A stretch of DNA of 21,790 nt, from the NCBI GenBank assembly GCA_000495415.1, contig AWGX01000372.1, positions 1-21,790 of the forward strand, in the 5' to 3' direction. Shown here piece by piece: positions 1 to 7,484 of the stretch; the first letter of the stretch is position 1, and every line of letters begins with the position of its first letter. The notes under the pieces were generated by a model, which did no database searches, was not told where the DNA came from, and saw only the letters and a list, made by a program, of their open reading frames with translations. This DNA is from Smithella sp. ME-1. Its GTDB lineage: Bacteria; Desulfobacterota; Syntrophia; Syntrophales; Smithellaceae. Both the position numbers and the translations under genes were made by a program.

Positions 1-141
1 CCAGCGCACGCTGCGACGCTCAAAAATAACTTTCTCTGTCTCAGTCCAGTCTTCTGTTGCTGCCGTTTTCTTTTCCACTTCCAATTCCGCTTGTGTAGTC
101 ATGGTGTTTGGAGATAAATCATTTACCTTTTTTTTGTCCAT
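1..141 (-). CDS. N-terminal fragment of a nitroreductase-like protein (cut by window start)
   Basis: An ATG at 141 preceded by GGAGG opens a frame that runs without a stop to the window edge, giving 47 residues. The first 30 residues are polar and low in complexity. They lead into EKVIFERRSVRW, which resembles the start of the nitroreductase (FMN-dependent NADH/NADPH oxidoreductase) fold, where an RRSVR-type motif contacts the FMN phosphate. The gene lies 120 bases downstream of the thiolase gene on the same strand, so the two may be co-transcribed. The family call rests on this single motif because the catalytic body is outside the window. The gene itself is well supported by its ribosome-binding site and open frame. 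Confidence 0.5.
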   Translation of the reverse strand, partial: MDKKKVNDLSPNTMTTQAELEVEKKTAATEDWTETEKVIFERRSVRW

Positions 142-170
142 ACTACCTCCTTCACATCATTTTTAGGGAT

Positions 171-204
171 AATTACCTTAGCTATTCCATAAGCAGAGGT
201 AATT
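171..204. repeat. 8-bp inverted repeat in the thiolase-nitroreductase gap
   Basis: AATTACCT at 171-178 and AGGTAATT at 197-204 are exact reverse complements separated by 18 bases. The right arm overlaps a second small palindrome, GGTAATTTACC (198-208). No T-run follows on either strand, so it does not look like an intrinsic terminator. It could be a protein-binding site or a weak mRNA hairpin upstream of the nitroreductase-like gene. The role is unknown. Confidence 0.35.
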
Positions 205-261
205 TACCGCAAATCAAAACTTATTACAAAAACAAAAAAATTTCTGTTTTTGCTTTATCGC

Positions 262-1665
262 TTATCTTGATGGCGATTCCAGGATATGGATGCACATAGC
301 AGCCTCTTCCTGCCCCAGCGCTCCACCGCCGTTTTCGGCCATGCCGATTTTCGCTCCCTTGACCTGACGGTCGCCGGCTTTGCCGCGAAGTTGCGTAACC
401 AGTTCGTGGATCTGGGCAAGACCGGACGCGCCGATAGGATGACCGCGCGATTCCAGTCCTCCGCTGACATTAATCGGAATTTTACCACCGATTTTAGTCG
501 CGCCGCTTTCGGCCAGAATGCCGCCTTCACCCTCCTTACAGAAGCCCAGTGCTTCCGCCTGATGTAATTCACCGAACGCAGTTGCATCATGAACCTCAGT
601 GAAATGAACATCTTGAGGACCAATTCCCGATTTTTCATAGGCTATCTTACTTAAACGTTCACCGATATCAATATCGTCAAAAGACCGATCGCGTCCTGAA
701 CCAAGTACTGACGCCCGAACTTTTACCGCCTGAGATGAAAGCCCCAGCTTTTTCACTGTTTCTCCATCACAAAGAATTGCCGAAGCGGAGCCGTCTCCAA
801 TGGGTGCACACATTGCGCGGGTCAACGGCCATGTGACTATACGATCCGCCAGAACCTGTTCCGGAGTTACTGTAAAATTGTATTGAGCATTAGGGTTTAA
901 TGAGGAATGAAAATGGTTTTTTGAAGCAATAATGGCAAGTTGTTCAATGGTGCTTCCGTATTTCTTCATGTGCATGCGCGCGGCGAATCCGTAGACGTCC
1001 ATGAAAGGAGAGTGATCACCGGCAAATAATTTTCGCATCCTTTTTACAGTATCCGAACCTATGGCATCGCTAAGGCGCAAGAATACTTTGAACATATCCC
1101 AGTATTCCTGGAATCTGTCTTGAATGGTCGGTTTTTTCTTTTTTTTACTTTTGTCTTTTTGTGCCAGCGCCGCATATTTCTGTACATGAACCTGCATGTT
1201 CTTTTTATCCTGTTCCGTCATTCCGTAAACGGAGATATTGGCAATTATTTCCGCGATATTTTCAATATCCAATCCTCCAAGAAATCCGGCAAAAATAGCC
1301 ATTTTGTTGGGATGGTGCAGCTTTTCGGCGCCTACTGCCATAGTGATATCGTAAAGACCGCTGGCGACTCCGAGCCATGCGTGGTGAAATGCAGTGGACC
1401 CTCCGGCGCAGGCGTTCTCTACATTTGTCATAGGGATAGATTCTATTCCCATAGGTCTCAGGGCAACCTGCGCTCTGATACAATCCTGTCCCTTGCTGTA
1501 TCCCCATCCGGAGTTGGAAAACCAGAGTGCCTGGATATCCTTTTTATCAAGATTAGCGTCTTTCAGGCAGGAAATTACTGTGCTTGCGGCGAGATCTTTA
1601 ATGCTTTTATCCAGGTACTTTCCGAATTTTATGGTGTGTGCACCAATAACATATACATCTCTCAT
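262..1665 (-). CDS. Thiolase-family protein (SCP-x type acetyl-CoA acetyltransferase-like)
   Basis: A 467-residue thiolase-fold protein that would catalyse thiolytic cleavage or Claisen condensation of acyl-CoA in the cytoplasm. The acyl-accepting cysteine is C86 in VENACAGGS. The later family motifs are EVHDATAFGE and GHPIGASG near the C-terminus, followed by a closing AENGGGALGQEEAA segment. The overall layout matches the sterol-carrier-protein-x (non-classical) thiolases better than FadA or AtoB, and bacterial members often lack a proven substrate. A lysine-rich stretch, KDKSKKKKKP, lies in the middle of the chain and is probably a surface loop. The start at 1665 (MRDVYVIG) is chosen over an in-frame ATG at 1752 because MRDVYVIG is where thiolase homology begins, GAGGT lies just upstream, and the longer start would run through the promoter. 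Transcription is probably controlled by the divergent GntR regulator. Confidence 0.9.
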   Translation of the reverse strand: MRDVYVIGAHTIKFGKYLDKSIKDLAASTVISCLKDANLDKKDIQALWFSNSGWGYSKGQDCIRAQVALRPMGIESIPMTNVENACAGGSTAFHHAWLGVASGLYDITMAVGAEKLHHPNKMAIFAGFLGGLDIENIAEIIANISVYGMTEQDKKNMQVHVQKYAALAQKDKSKKKKKPTIQDRFQEYWDMFKVFLRLSDAIGSDTVKRMRKLFAGDHSPFMDVYGFAARMHMKKYGSTIEQLAIIASKNHFHSSLNPNAQYNFTVTPEQVLADRIVTWPLTRAMCAPIGDGSASAILCDGETVKKLGLSSQAVKVRASVLGSGRDRSFDDIDIGERLSKIAYEKSGIGPQDVHFTEVHDATAFGELHQAEALGFCKEGEGGILAESGATKIGGKIPINVSGGLESRGHPIGASGLAQIHELVTQLRGKAGDRQVKGAKIGMAENGGGALGQEEAAMCIHILESPSR

Positions 1666-1707
1666 GGCAGCCGACCTCAAAAATTTAATTGGTTTTATCC
1701 ATTCACC

Positions 1708-1726
1708 ATATTGGTTTAACCAATAT
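1708..1726. promoter_or_regulatory. Perfect palindromic operator, FadR/GntR type
   Basis: ATATTGGTTTAACCAATAT has 9-bp arms that are exact reverse complements around one central base (1717). The core TTGGT-TTA-ACCAA fits the TGGT-N3-ACCA pattern known for the FadR subfamily of GntR repressors. It overlaps the predicted -10 box and start-site region of the thiolase promoter, a geometry that would block RNA polymerase. The only nearby transcription factor is the divergent GntR-family gene at 1959, the likely partner. A degenerate half-match (TTGGT-TTT-ATCCA) lies about 20 bases further toward the thiolase gene. Confidence 0.72.
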
Positions 1727-1752
1727 ATACAATTAATACTTGCTTTTGTCAA
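1724..1752 (-). promoter_or_regulatory. Sigma-70-type promoter of the thiolase gene
   Basis: On the minus strand, TTGACA (1752-1747) is followed by a 17-base spacer and TATATA (1729-1724). This is an almost ideal housekeeping promoter. Transcription would start near 1717 and leave a 5' leader of about 50 bases before the ATG at 1665. The -10 box lies inside the palindromic operator. Confidence 0.72.
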
Positions 1753-1958
1753 GAAAAAAATACATAATACATAAAGAAGGTTTAATAACGGGTATGGGCC
1801 CTAAAAACGGATATTGGAGGACAATTCCAACGCAAGCTGCAGTGAATCATCTCCTCCGCTGTGTCCCGACAAAGGCTGGATTCGACATACAAATTTCAAT
1901 AAAATTCATTTTGGAAGTTTGAGTATCATAACAGGTTATTTGGAGGTTACAAAGGTAA

Positions 1959-2723
1959 ATGGCTAATAAACAAGCACATCAGAAGGTTGCTAATGCTCTA
2001 ATGCGCGATATATTTTTCCATAAAATAAGACCGGGAGAAAAGCTGCCTTCGGAACGGGAACTGTCCATTTCCATGAATGTGGACAGAACATCTTTGCGTG
2101 TTGCTCTTAAACAGCTGGAAGCTATGGAATTATTGGACATTCGTCCGGGAGACGGAATTTATGTTAATGATTTTTTAAAGCATGCGGGCATTGATTTTTT
2201 GCGGGCGCTTTTTGCCCAAAAAAATGCTCCGGAAGATGGTCTGGCAGTTGATATGTTTATGATTGATGAAGCTTGGGAATGGTGGATAATGTTCTTTCCT
2301 GAAATGATAAAGCTGGCAGCCATCCGAGCCTCTTCACGTGACTTAAAAAAAATGTCTGTTTTATTCGATAGAGAACTTGAATGTATAAATCAAAGAGATA
2401 AACTTATCGAAATATGGATAGATCAGCAAGAACTGATAGCCGCGACGATTAACAATATGGTGTTAATGCTCATGATCAATTCATCACGCCCTCTGCGCAG
2501 AAACATGCTCAGGATATTCATGGATAGCGTTGAGCAGGAAGACCTTGAGCATTTTGTTTTATCAAAGAAAAATTTAGTTATGAATTTTCTCGGAAATTCC
2601 GAAGGTAATATAGATGCGGGTGCGGAACAATATCGACAGATTCTTATAGCTCAGCGCCAGATCATTCGCAACAAGCTGATTAAGGATACTGTTTCATCTG
2701 ATGCAATGCGATTGCAGCAATAA
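1959..2723 (+). CDS. GntR-family transcriptional regulator, FadR-like
   Basis: A 254-residue regulator. Residues about 8-66 form the GntR winged helix: ALMRDIFFHKIRPGEKLPSE, then RELSISMNVDRTSLRVALKQ, then the wing GDGIYVNDF. The linker and C-terminal helical domain (about 70-245) resemble E. coli FadR, including VN-F-x4-G after the wing and N-N-M-x3-L-M-x-N where FadR has N-x-I-Y-x2-I-L-N. The Asp/His metal ligands of ordinary FCD domains are not evident, as in the acyl-CoA-binding FadR branch, so an acyl-CoA effector is a reasonable inference. The start is supported by GGAGG at 1942-1946 and AAAGGT close to the ATG. It is divergent from the thiolase gene, whose promoter carries a matching operator, so it probably represses that gene until acyl-CoA accumulates. 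Confidence 0.92.
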   Translation: MANKQAHQKVANALMRDIFFHKIRPGEKLPSERELSISMNVDRTSLRVALKQLEAMELLDIRPGDGIYVNDFLKHAGIDFLRALFAQKNAPEDGLAVDMFMIDEAWEWWIMFFPEMIKLAAIRASSRDLKKMSVLFDRELECINQRDKLIEIWIDQQELIAATINNMVLMLMINSSRPLRRNMLRIFMDSVEQEDLEHFVLSKKNLVMNFLGNSEGNIDAGAEQYRQILIAQRQIIRNKLIKDTVSSDAMRLQQ

Positions 2724-2741
2724 TATACTTTTTTGTGACAA

Positions 2742-2761
2742 TGACAATACTCTCCTTGTCA
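2742..2761. repeat. Short inverted repeat between convergent genes
   Basis: TGACAA (2742-2747) and TTGTCA (2756-2761) are exact complements with an 8-base loop. They lie between the convergent GntR and GNAT genes, where terminators are expected. No T-run follows, so a terminator role is doubtful. Confidence 0.25.
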
Positions 2762-2814
2762 ATCATTGGGAAATATCAGAAGAAAAGAACGTGAATCCCT
2801 TATCTAAAAAAATT

Positions 2815-3465
2815 TTATTGACGAATCTTTAGATAATAAATCAGCGCAGTAAAAGATTTATCCGGTATGGAATATTTGTACGCTCTTTGAACGAATTTTT
2901 TTTCCAATTCAAAACCGTAAGTCTCATAGAAACGGTAAGAAAGCGCAGTATCGGTGGATACGGATGTTCCTTCATAGCCTCGATTACGAACAGTATCTAC
3001 GAATCGATCCATAAGGGCTCTGCCCACACCGCGGCTTCGATATTTTTTTATGGAGGTAAACAATGCTACTTCACATATGGGCCACCGCTTGGGATGGAGA
3101 AAGTAATAGGGAAGATATCCGTAGATCAACTGAAAGAAATGTCTATAAGTCAACCAATTCATCCCATAGCCGTTAACCAGACCCTTGGGGAGCACATATA
3201 ACAAACAAAACAGGAGGGAGTTAATTATACCTTTTATATTAAAAGGCGCCGCACCGAAAATAATGCCGCAAATTTCTCCGTCCACTTCCGCGACATAACA
3301 GTCAGTCGACATTTTATAGAAAAATTTTATAAAGTCCTCGTGCAAGCTTGGCTTTGCATGCTTTATTGATGGCCACAAGATATGATCAAAGCCTTCATTA
3401 AAACACAGGACAGCGTCTTTCATGTCCTTTTCTTTACTAAATGCACGTAAGTTTGTCTTTATCAT
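2815..3465 (-). CDS. GNAT-family N-acetyltransferase
   Basis: A 216-residue protein with the Gcn5-related acetyltransferase fold, which moves an acetyl group from acetyl-CoA to an amine. The acetyl-CoA pyrophosphate loop is RSRGVGRAL (about 143-151), after the beta-4 strand EVALFTSIK. The downstream SYRFYETYGFE (about 176-186) is the usual helix/strand closing motif. The middle segment (about 78-123) is unusually hydrophobic and aromatic (INSLLFCLLYVL and FFQLIYGYLPYYFL) for a soluble GNAT, suggesting membrane association or a hydrophobic acceptor pocket. It is the last gene of a minus-strand cluster, 29 bases downstream of an alpha/beta hydrolase. The acceptor substrate cannot be predicted. 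The start MIKTNLRAF fits family N-termini although its ribosome-binding site is weak. Confidence 0.85.
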   Translation of the reverse strand: MIKTNLRAFSKEKDMKDAVLCFNEGFDHILWPSIKHAKPSLHEDFIKFFYKMSTDCYVAEVDGEICGIIFGAAPFNIKGIINSLLFCLLYVLPKGLVNGYGMNWLTYRHFFQLIYGYLPYYFLHPKRWPICEVALFTSIKKYRSRGVGRALMDRFVDTVRNRGYEGTSVSTDTALSYRFYETYGFELEKKFVQRAYKYSIPDKSFTALIYYLKIRQ

Positions 3466-3494
3466 CTAGTCGTCATCTTTTATTGTCTTTCAAC

Positions 3495-4580
3495 TTATTT
3501 TTCTGAATTAATGAAACCCATATCGGCAAGAAAATTATACCATGCACGTCCTCGCTCGCTTCGGTTAAAAATAAGCCAATGCCCACCTGTCAGAAAACAC
3601 CTGTTTTTGATAGTCCATTTCTCACATAACAATCGGGCATGCTCAAATGGACATAGCAAATCGCCGCGCGAAGCCACAACCAGCAATTTTTCCGGTGGTA
3701 ATTTAGGGCTAAAATGGAAGGGAGAATGCAGTTCCCATATACACCACATTTTTTTACGTAACTGGTCATCGACAGGAAATGGAAGTCGCGCATGATCAGG
3801 GTCCATAGGATCGGTAAATTTTATTGCCGGCACCATCATGGCGGCAAATGATGCAATTGTGGTCAGACTGACAAATAGAGCTGCGGTGTGACCGCCGAGA
3901 CTTGCGCCAATAAGCCCGATTTCCTGCGTACCAAGTTCGGAAAGAATTAAAAAAGAACTATAGAGATCGTATATCGTTTGTCCCACGGCCTCGCAGGTCA
4001 TGACCACATCGTCCGGCTGCAGGTATATTCCCTTTTGCCTGAAAGGGCCGGCCTGGCGTTTCCAATGAAATGGTGCGATAAAAAGAACTACGTCGAGTCC
4101 CTTAGCGTAAAGATTCGTGATCCTGAACATTTTTTTCGCTTGCCGTGGTTCACCAAGCATGTATCCGTGATGACATATTACAGTCTTGCGATTACTATCG
4201 CCATGGGTCCATCTTACAAGGTAGCCTTTTTTATTAACAGAAAACGAATCGTAATATTCACGAATTAATGGATTTTTTGTCGTGTACCCGCTTTGATAGC
4301 TGATGAGTTGATATTCACCGTCATGGTAGGGTTTTCTCTCCAGGACCTCATAAGCCGGAGCTTTCGCAGGAAAGGTAAAAAAAGATTCCGGATTGTCCAC
4401 GTATCCATTATCGATATAGTAATCAATCTGCTGCTCATAGACTTCACGGGTTATAGTCCGCCCTGGTCTTAGATGATCGGCTAACTTGGATGCTGTGATA
4501 AACAAAACATCAACAAAACTGCCAAGCGAGTCGAGAATACGTTCTTGTAATCCGTTGTTCAAATCAGTTCTGCTATTCAT
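3495..4580 (-). CDS. Alpha/beta hydrolase-fold protein
   Basis: A 361-residue protein with a plausible catalytic triad: S227 in GASLGG, D307 in ASRGDLLCP and H334 in TGGHW. An HHGYMLG segment (about 137-143) occupies the oxyanion-loop position (HG motif) of the fold. The first 110 residues before the core are a helical extension with no recognised motif. No signal peptide or membrane segment is seen. The layout recalls the ABHD18/DUF2048-type hydrolases, but this is a weak resemblance. Its ATG shares one base with the stop of the upstream hydrolase gene (TAATG), so translation is probably coupled and the two enzymes may act in one pathway. The substrate is unknown, with an ester or lipid most likely. 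Confidence 0.8.
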   Translation of the reverse strand: MNSRTDLNNGLQERILDSLGSFVDVLFITASKLADHLRPGRTITREVYEQQIDYYIDNGYVDNPESFFTFPAKAPAYEVLERKPYHDGEYQLISYQSGYTTKNPLIREYYDSFSVNKKGYLVRWTHGDSNRKTVICHHGYMLGEPRQAKKMFRITNLYAKGLDVVLFIAPFHWKRQAGPFRQKGIYLQPDDVVMTCEAVGQTIYDLYSSFLILSELGTQEIGLIGASLGGHTAALFVSLTTIASFAAMMVPAIKFTDPMDPDHARLPFPVDDQLRKKMWCIWELHSPFHFSPKLPPEKLLVVASRGDLLCPFEHARLLCEKWTIKNRCFLTGGHWLIFNRSERGRAWYNFLADMGFINSEK

Positions 4581-5590
4581 TATTTCATAATATCCTTCAA
4601 CCAGGCAGCTATCGGCGGCACAACCTCATCTACATTATTGGTCATAACCAGATGTTCCGTATCTTTTAAAAGCAGATATTCTTTTTTGCACGTCAGCCGG
4701 TTGAAAATATTCTCAACATATTTCTGAGGGAAGATGGTGTCCTTTTCTGCGTGGATGAGCATAATGGGTACCGTAATTTTTTCGACCGGTTTGGCAATGT
4801 CCGTGTGCATAAGTGAACCCAGCGCCCTGATGCTAATCCATTTAACTGCAACAGGATTATCTTTGAGAAGCGTCGAGGCATCCGTACCACTTTTAGTTCT
4901 TTCCTTGGAAAGATCGAGATACAGTGAAATGGGAATGGCAAAACCTTTATATAAATCAGCCAATAATTCGGCAAACGGAACCATGAAAACCGGAGGTCTG
5001 ACCTGAGATAAAACCAGGTTGTCTTTTCCGTTCAGGTCGGCAATGTTATGGCACACAGCCGCTGCGATGGAATTATCGCGTGCCGCCGCATAAAACGCCA
5101 CCATGCCACCCTGACTGCTTCCGGCAATGGCGACGTTACCGCCAAATCGTTCGTGTGCGTATTTTACAACAGCAAGAGTATCAGCAACGATTTCATTAAT
5201 GGTATAATCTCCACGTGGTCCGCTGCTCAGGCCGTGTCCGCGCGGATCAAATCCGACCACATTAAATCCCTGTTTATAGATTTTATACATGACTTCAATG
5301 TAAAATCTGGCATAAACTGAAGTACCGGGAATGAATACCACCGTCGGTGCGTTTTTACCGACAGAAAACACATCAAGGTGAAGTTTGAAACCGTTGGCAT
5401 CGATATAAGCTTCGGCAAGAGCGCTGCGATCAATACTGATTTTCTCTTTTTTTAAAAAATCGTTAAATGATTGCTCTGCCACCGCCTTATCAGGAATCTT
5501 TGTGTCCATATGCATCCTGCTGATTGCGTACCAGGATAGATGAAAAGCCACAATAATCAGAACTGAGATTAAAATAAGTTTTTTCTTCAT
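4580..5590 (-). CDS. Membrane-anchored alpha/beta hydrolase (lysophospholipase/monoacylglycerol lipase-like)
   Basis: A 336-residue hydrolase. An N-terminal hydrophobic helix (about residues 4-22, LILISVLIIVAFHLSWYAI) without a clear cleavage site suggests a membrane anchor facing the periplasm. The hydrolase core has the lid-proximal motif GFDPRGHGLSSGPRGDY, nucleophile S159 in GSSQGG, D284 in HAEKDTIFP and H313 in DTEHLVM. All three triad residues are present. The GHG-LS-G motif is typical of monoacylglycerol lipase-like and serine aminopeptidase S33-like enzymes. The ATG at 5590 overlaps the upstream stop as ATGA, the usual sign of translational coupling. An ATG at 5596 is also possible but lies only 4 bases from GGAGG, against 10 for the chosen start. 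Confidence 0.87.
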   Translation of the reverse strand: MKKKLILISVLIIVAFHLSWYAISRMHMDTKIPDKAVAEQSFNDFLKKEKISIDRSALAEAYIDANGFKLHLDVFSVGKNAPTVVFIPGTSVYARFYIEVMYKIYKQGFNVVGFDPRGHGLSSGPRGDYTINEIVADTLAVVKYAHERFGGNVAIAGSSQGGMVAFYAAARDNSIAAAVCHNIADLNGKDNLVLSQVRPPVFMVPFAELLADLYKGFAIPISLYLDLSKERTKSGTDASTLLKDNPVAVKWISIRALGSLMHTDIAKPVEKITVPIMLIHAEKDTIFPQKYVENIFNRLTCKKEYLLLKDTEHLVMTNNVDEVVPPIAAWLKDIMK

Positions 5591-6438
5591 AGCCATTGAA
5601 CCTCCGGTTTTTTTCTTGATGCTGTATATGTAAATTTATACGCGGGATAACCCATTACCAGACTTGCGTAAACGCGTCTGCCTTTTGGAATACCGAATTT
5701 TTTCCGCTGTGAGCGGCTGAAGCTCAGAAACATAACCATAAAACCGATTAAGCAGGTTCCCAAACCCAGCGCGTGAGCATAATTGATTATAGTTGTAGCG
5801 GAGATATTACAATTGTCGGACGCGAAACGGGCTCTCTTAGGCGCGTGAATCAAAATCAATGCCGGCGCGTTATGCAGAATGAAATCCCTGCCGGTTTCAG
5901 CATTCTGCTTCTGCACATAATCCATAACTTTCAGATACCTGTTATTATTCAATCCGGTGAGATTTACAATTATCCGGCCGATTCCTTTTTTTGTTTTGTT
6001 ATAGAGGCGACTGACAAATCCAAAAATGGTATTGGCCGCTTCTTCTATCAATTTTTTATCAGTGATAACAATATAACCCACATTCTGTTCGTTGCTTGCC
6101 GTGGGACCATAGCTGGCCAGGTCAAGTATCTGTTCGATAACATCGCGTGAAACCGGTACGTTTTTAAATTGTCTCATGCTTCTTCTGCTGGTTATTATAT
6201 CGCGAAACACCTCGGGATTGAGGTTATTTCTATTTACCTTAACGGTCTGGTCTTTCTTGAGACCGTCATGAATTATGGCGTCACATGGACATACGGCGAG
6301 ACAATGACCGCAGCGGTTGCACGAATCGATATCGACAGGTTGTGATTTGCCGTCAACGATGCGCCACACGCCGGCTACGCAGTCACGAGCGCAGAGCAGG
6401 CATTGATTACATTTGTTTTCGATTTTTTCAATTCGCAT
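5587..6438 (-). CDS. Nitroreductase with N-terminal 2x[4Fe-4S] ferredoxin domain
   Basis: A 283-residue flavoprotein. Residues 10-50 hold two ferredoxin cysteine clusters (C10-x2-C13-x2-C16-x3-C20 and C40-x2-C43-x2-C46-x3-C50), so two [4Fe-4S] centres can feed electrons to the flavin. The nitroreductase fold follows, with the FMN-phosphate motif RRSMRQF (85-91), then ASYGPTASNEQN, LGLGTCLIG and MGYP. Such fusions occur in anaerobes and reduce nitro compounds, quinones or unsaturated bonds using ferredoxin-level electrons. The exact substrate is unknown. It is the first gene of the overlapping cluster with two hydrolases. The start MRIEKIENKC is where ferredoxin homology begins. Its ribosome-binding site is weak, and it lies 47 bases after the preceding gene. 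Confidence 0.92.
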   Translation of the reverse strand: MRIEKIENKCNQCLLCARDCVAGVWRIVDGKSQPVDIDSCNRCGHCLAVCPCDAIIHDGLKKDQTVKVNRNNLNPEVFRDIITSRRSMRQFKNVPVSRDVIEQILDLASYGPTASNEQNVGYIVITDKKLIEEAANTIFGFVSRLYNKTKKGIGRIIVNLTGLNNNRYLKVMDYVQKQNAETGRDFILHNAPALILIHAPKRARFASDNCNISATTIINYAHALGLGTCLIGFMVMFLSFSRSQRKKFGIPKGRRVYASLVMGYPAYKFTYTASRKKPEVQWL

Positions 6439-6485
6439 AATATTTTTATGTGACCCCTCTAACTTTTATTGATTTATCGTGTTTT

Positions 6486-7403
6486 TTAATAAAAAATTGC
6501 CCGCGATTTGAATTCTTCCAAACCGGCTTGAGTATTTTCACAATCTTGTTTTCTTTGTTCAATTTGAGATTTTTTGGTAATTATTTCTTCGGGACGGCGT
6601 TGTTTGCCGACAAAATTTTCATTCCAGTCTTTGATTAACTCACTGGCGTCTCGACATACTTCATTTGCTTTTTTCCGGAGGGAATCGAATCTTTTGATCT
6701 CGGCTGGAGTATCAAATTCGATGCCTTTAAAATAGGCGGACGAATTTTCCATTCCTGGCTTGATGACGGTGCCGGCTGTTGTTTCAATAGCAACTTTTTC
6801 TGTCGGACTAAGTTTCGCGACCACCCAGGCATGATTACTTTCCCTTGCCAGATGTCGGAAGTTCCAGGTTGTTACATTTTCATGTATGTTTCCACCCATA
6901 ATTTTCGCGTCAATACCGTTAGTTTTCAGTTGGTTCCAGACGTCGATGGCCATGTCCAGACAAACAAAGTCTCCCGCTAACGTATAGGTGTGAGTTTTAT
7001 GAAATGCAGCAGCAATTAGTTCTACGATTTGCATTTTATCCAATTTCTTTATTGCCGGTGGGGCGGGTTCCGGAACGGAATCTGCCGCAGCAGGGGTTGT
7101 TTGAGCAGGAACTGGAGTAGGATTTTGTGGTATCGTGACCGGAGCTGTTTTATCTGCCACAGGTGTGTCCTCGTCGGCTGGTTTTAAGAAATATATCGTA
7201 GAAAAAACAACGGCGGCTACCAGAATAACGGCAGCAGAAATAATATATTTTTTTATAGAGACCGGAGTGCTTTGGGGTGGTTTGGCCAGAGGATTCGGGA
7301 TTTTTGTCCCGCAAACGGGACACTTATAGTTACCATTCTTCAGATTATGTGCGATATCTTCCGAATTAAATTCTACCTTGCAATTTTGACATTCAAGATG
7401 CAT
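6486..7403 (-). CDS. Zinc-ribbon membrane protein with a transglutaminase-like domain
   Basis: A 305-residue protein with three parts. (1) A cytoplasmic zinc ribbon with C5, C8, C28 and C31 (MHLECQNCKVEF ... YKCPVCGTKIP). (2) A single membrane helix (about 52-73) followed by a Pro/Ala/Thr-rich linker (about 75-118). (3) A globular domain (about 122-230) and a charged helical tail. The globular domain contains GDFVCLDMAIDVWNQL (C148), NHAWVV (H191) and VAIETTAG (E207). This order and spacing fit the Cys-His-acid triad of the transglutaminase/cysteine-protease fold. The fold call is my inference from the motifs. The start has AAGGGA just upstream. It may be co-transcribed with the ferredoxin-nitroreductase 47 bases downstream. 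Confidence 0.75.
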   Translation of the reverse strand: MHLECQNCKVEFNSEDIAHNLKNGNYKCPVCGTKIPNPLAKPPQSTPVSIKKYIISAAVILVAAVVFSTIYFLKPADEDTPVADKTAPVTIPQNPTPVPAQTTPAAADSVPEPAPPAIKKLDKMQIVELIAAAFHKTHTYTLAGDFVCLDMAIDVWNQLKTNGIDAKIMGGNIHENVTTWNFRHLARESNHAWVVAKLSPTEKVAIETTAGTVIKPGMENSSAYFKGIEFDTPAEIKRFDSLRKKANEVCRDASELIKDWNENFVGKQRRPEEIITKKSQIEQRKQDCENTQAGLEEFKSRAIFY

Positions 7404-7484
7404 GTCATTTCCCTTATCTTTTACACAAATCTTTAATATACAAGTTTCGTTGCCTGATCTGAGATAAAATACTATGCGTCTTTA

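Noticed and set aside
1120..1719. 199-codon plus-strand open frame
   Set aside because: It is antisense to the thiolase, whose motifs are unmistakable, so it is a shadow of the coding strand.
1666..1752. 29-residue N-terminal extension of the thiolase frame
   Set aside because: It would run through the -10 box and the operator, has no homology to thiolase N-termini, and a good site (GAGGT) precedes the inner ATG.
1740..1922. 60-codon open frame on the plus strand upstream of the GntR gene
   Set aside because: It has no usable ribosome-binding site, overlaps the thiolase promoter and has no protein-like composition. It lies in the regulator's leader region.
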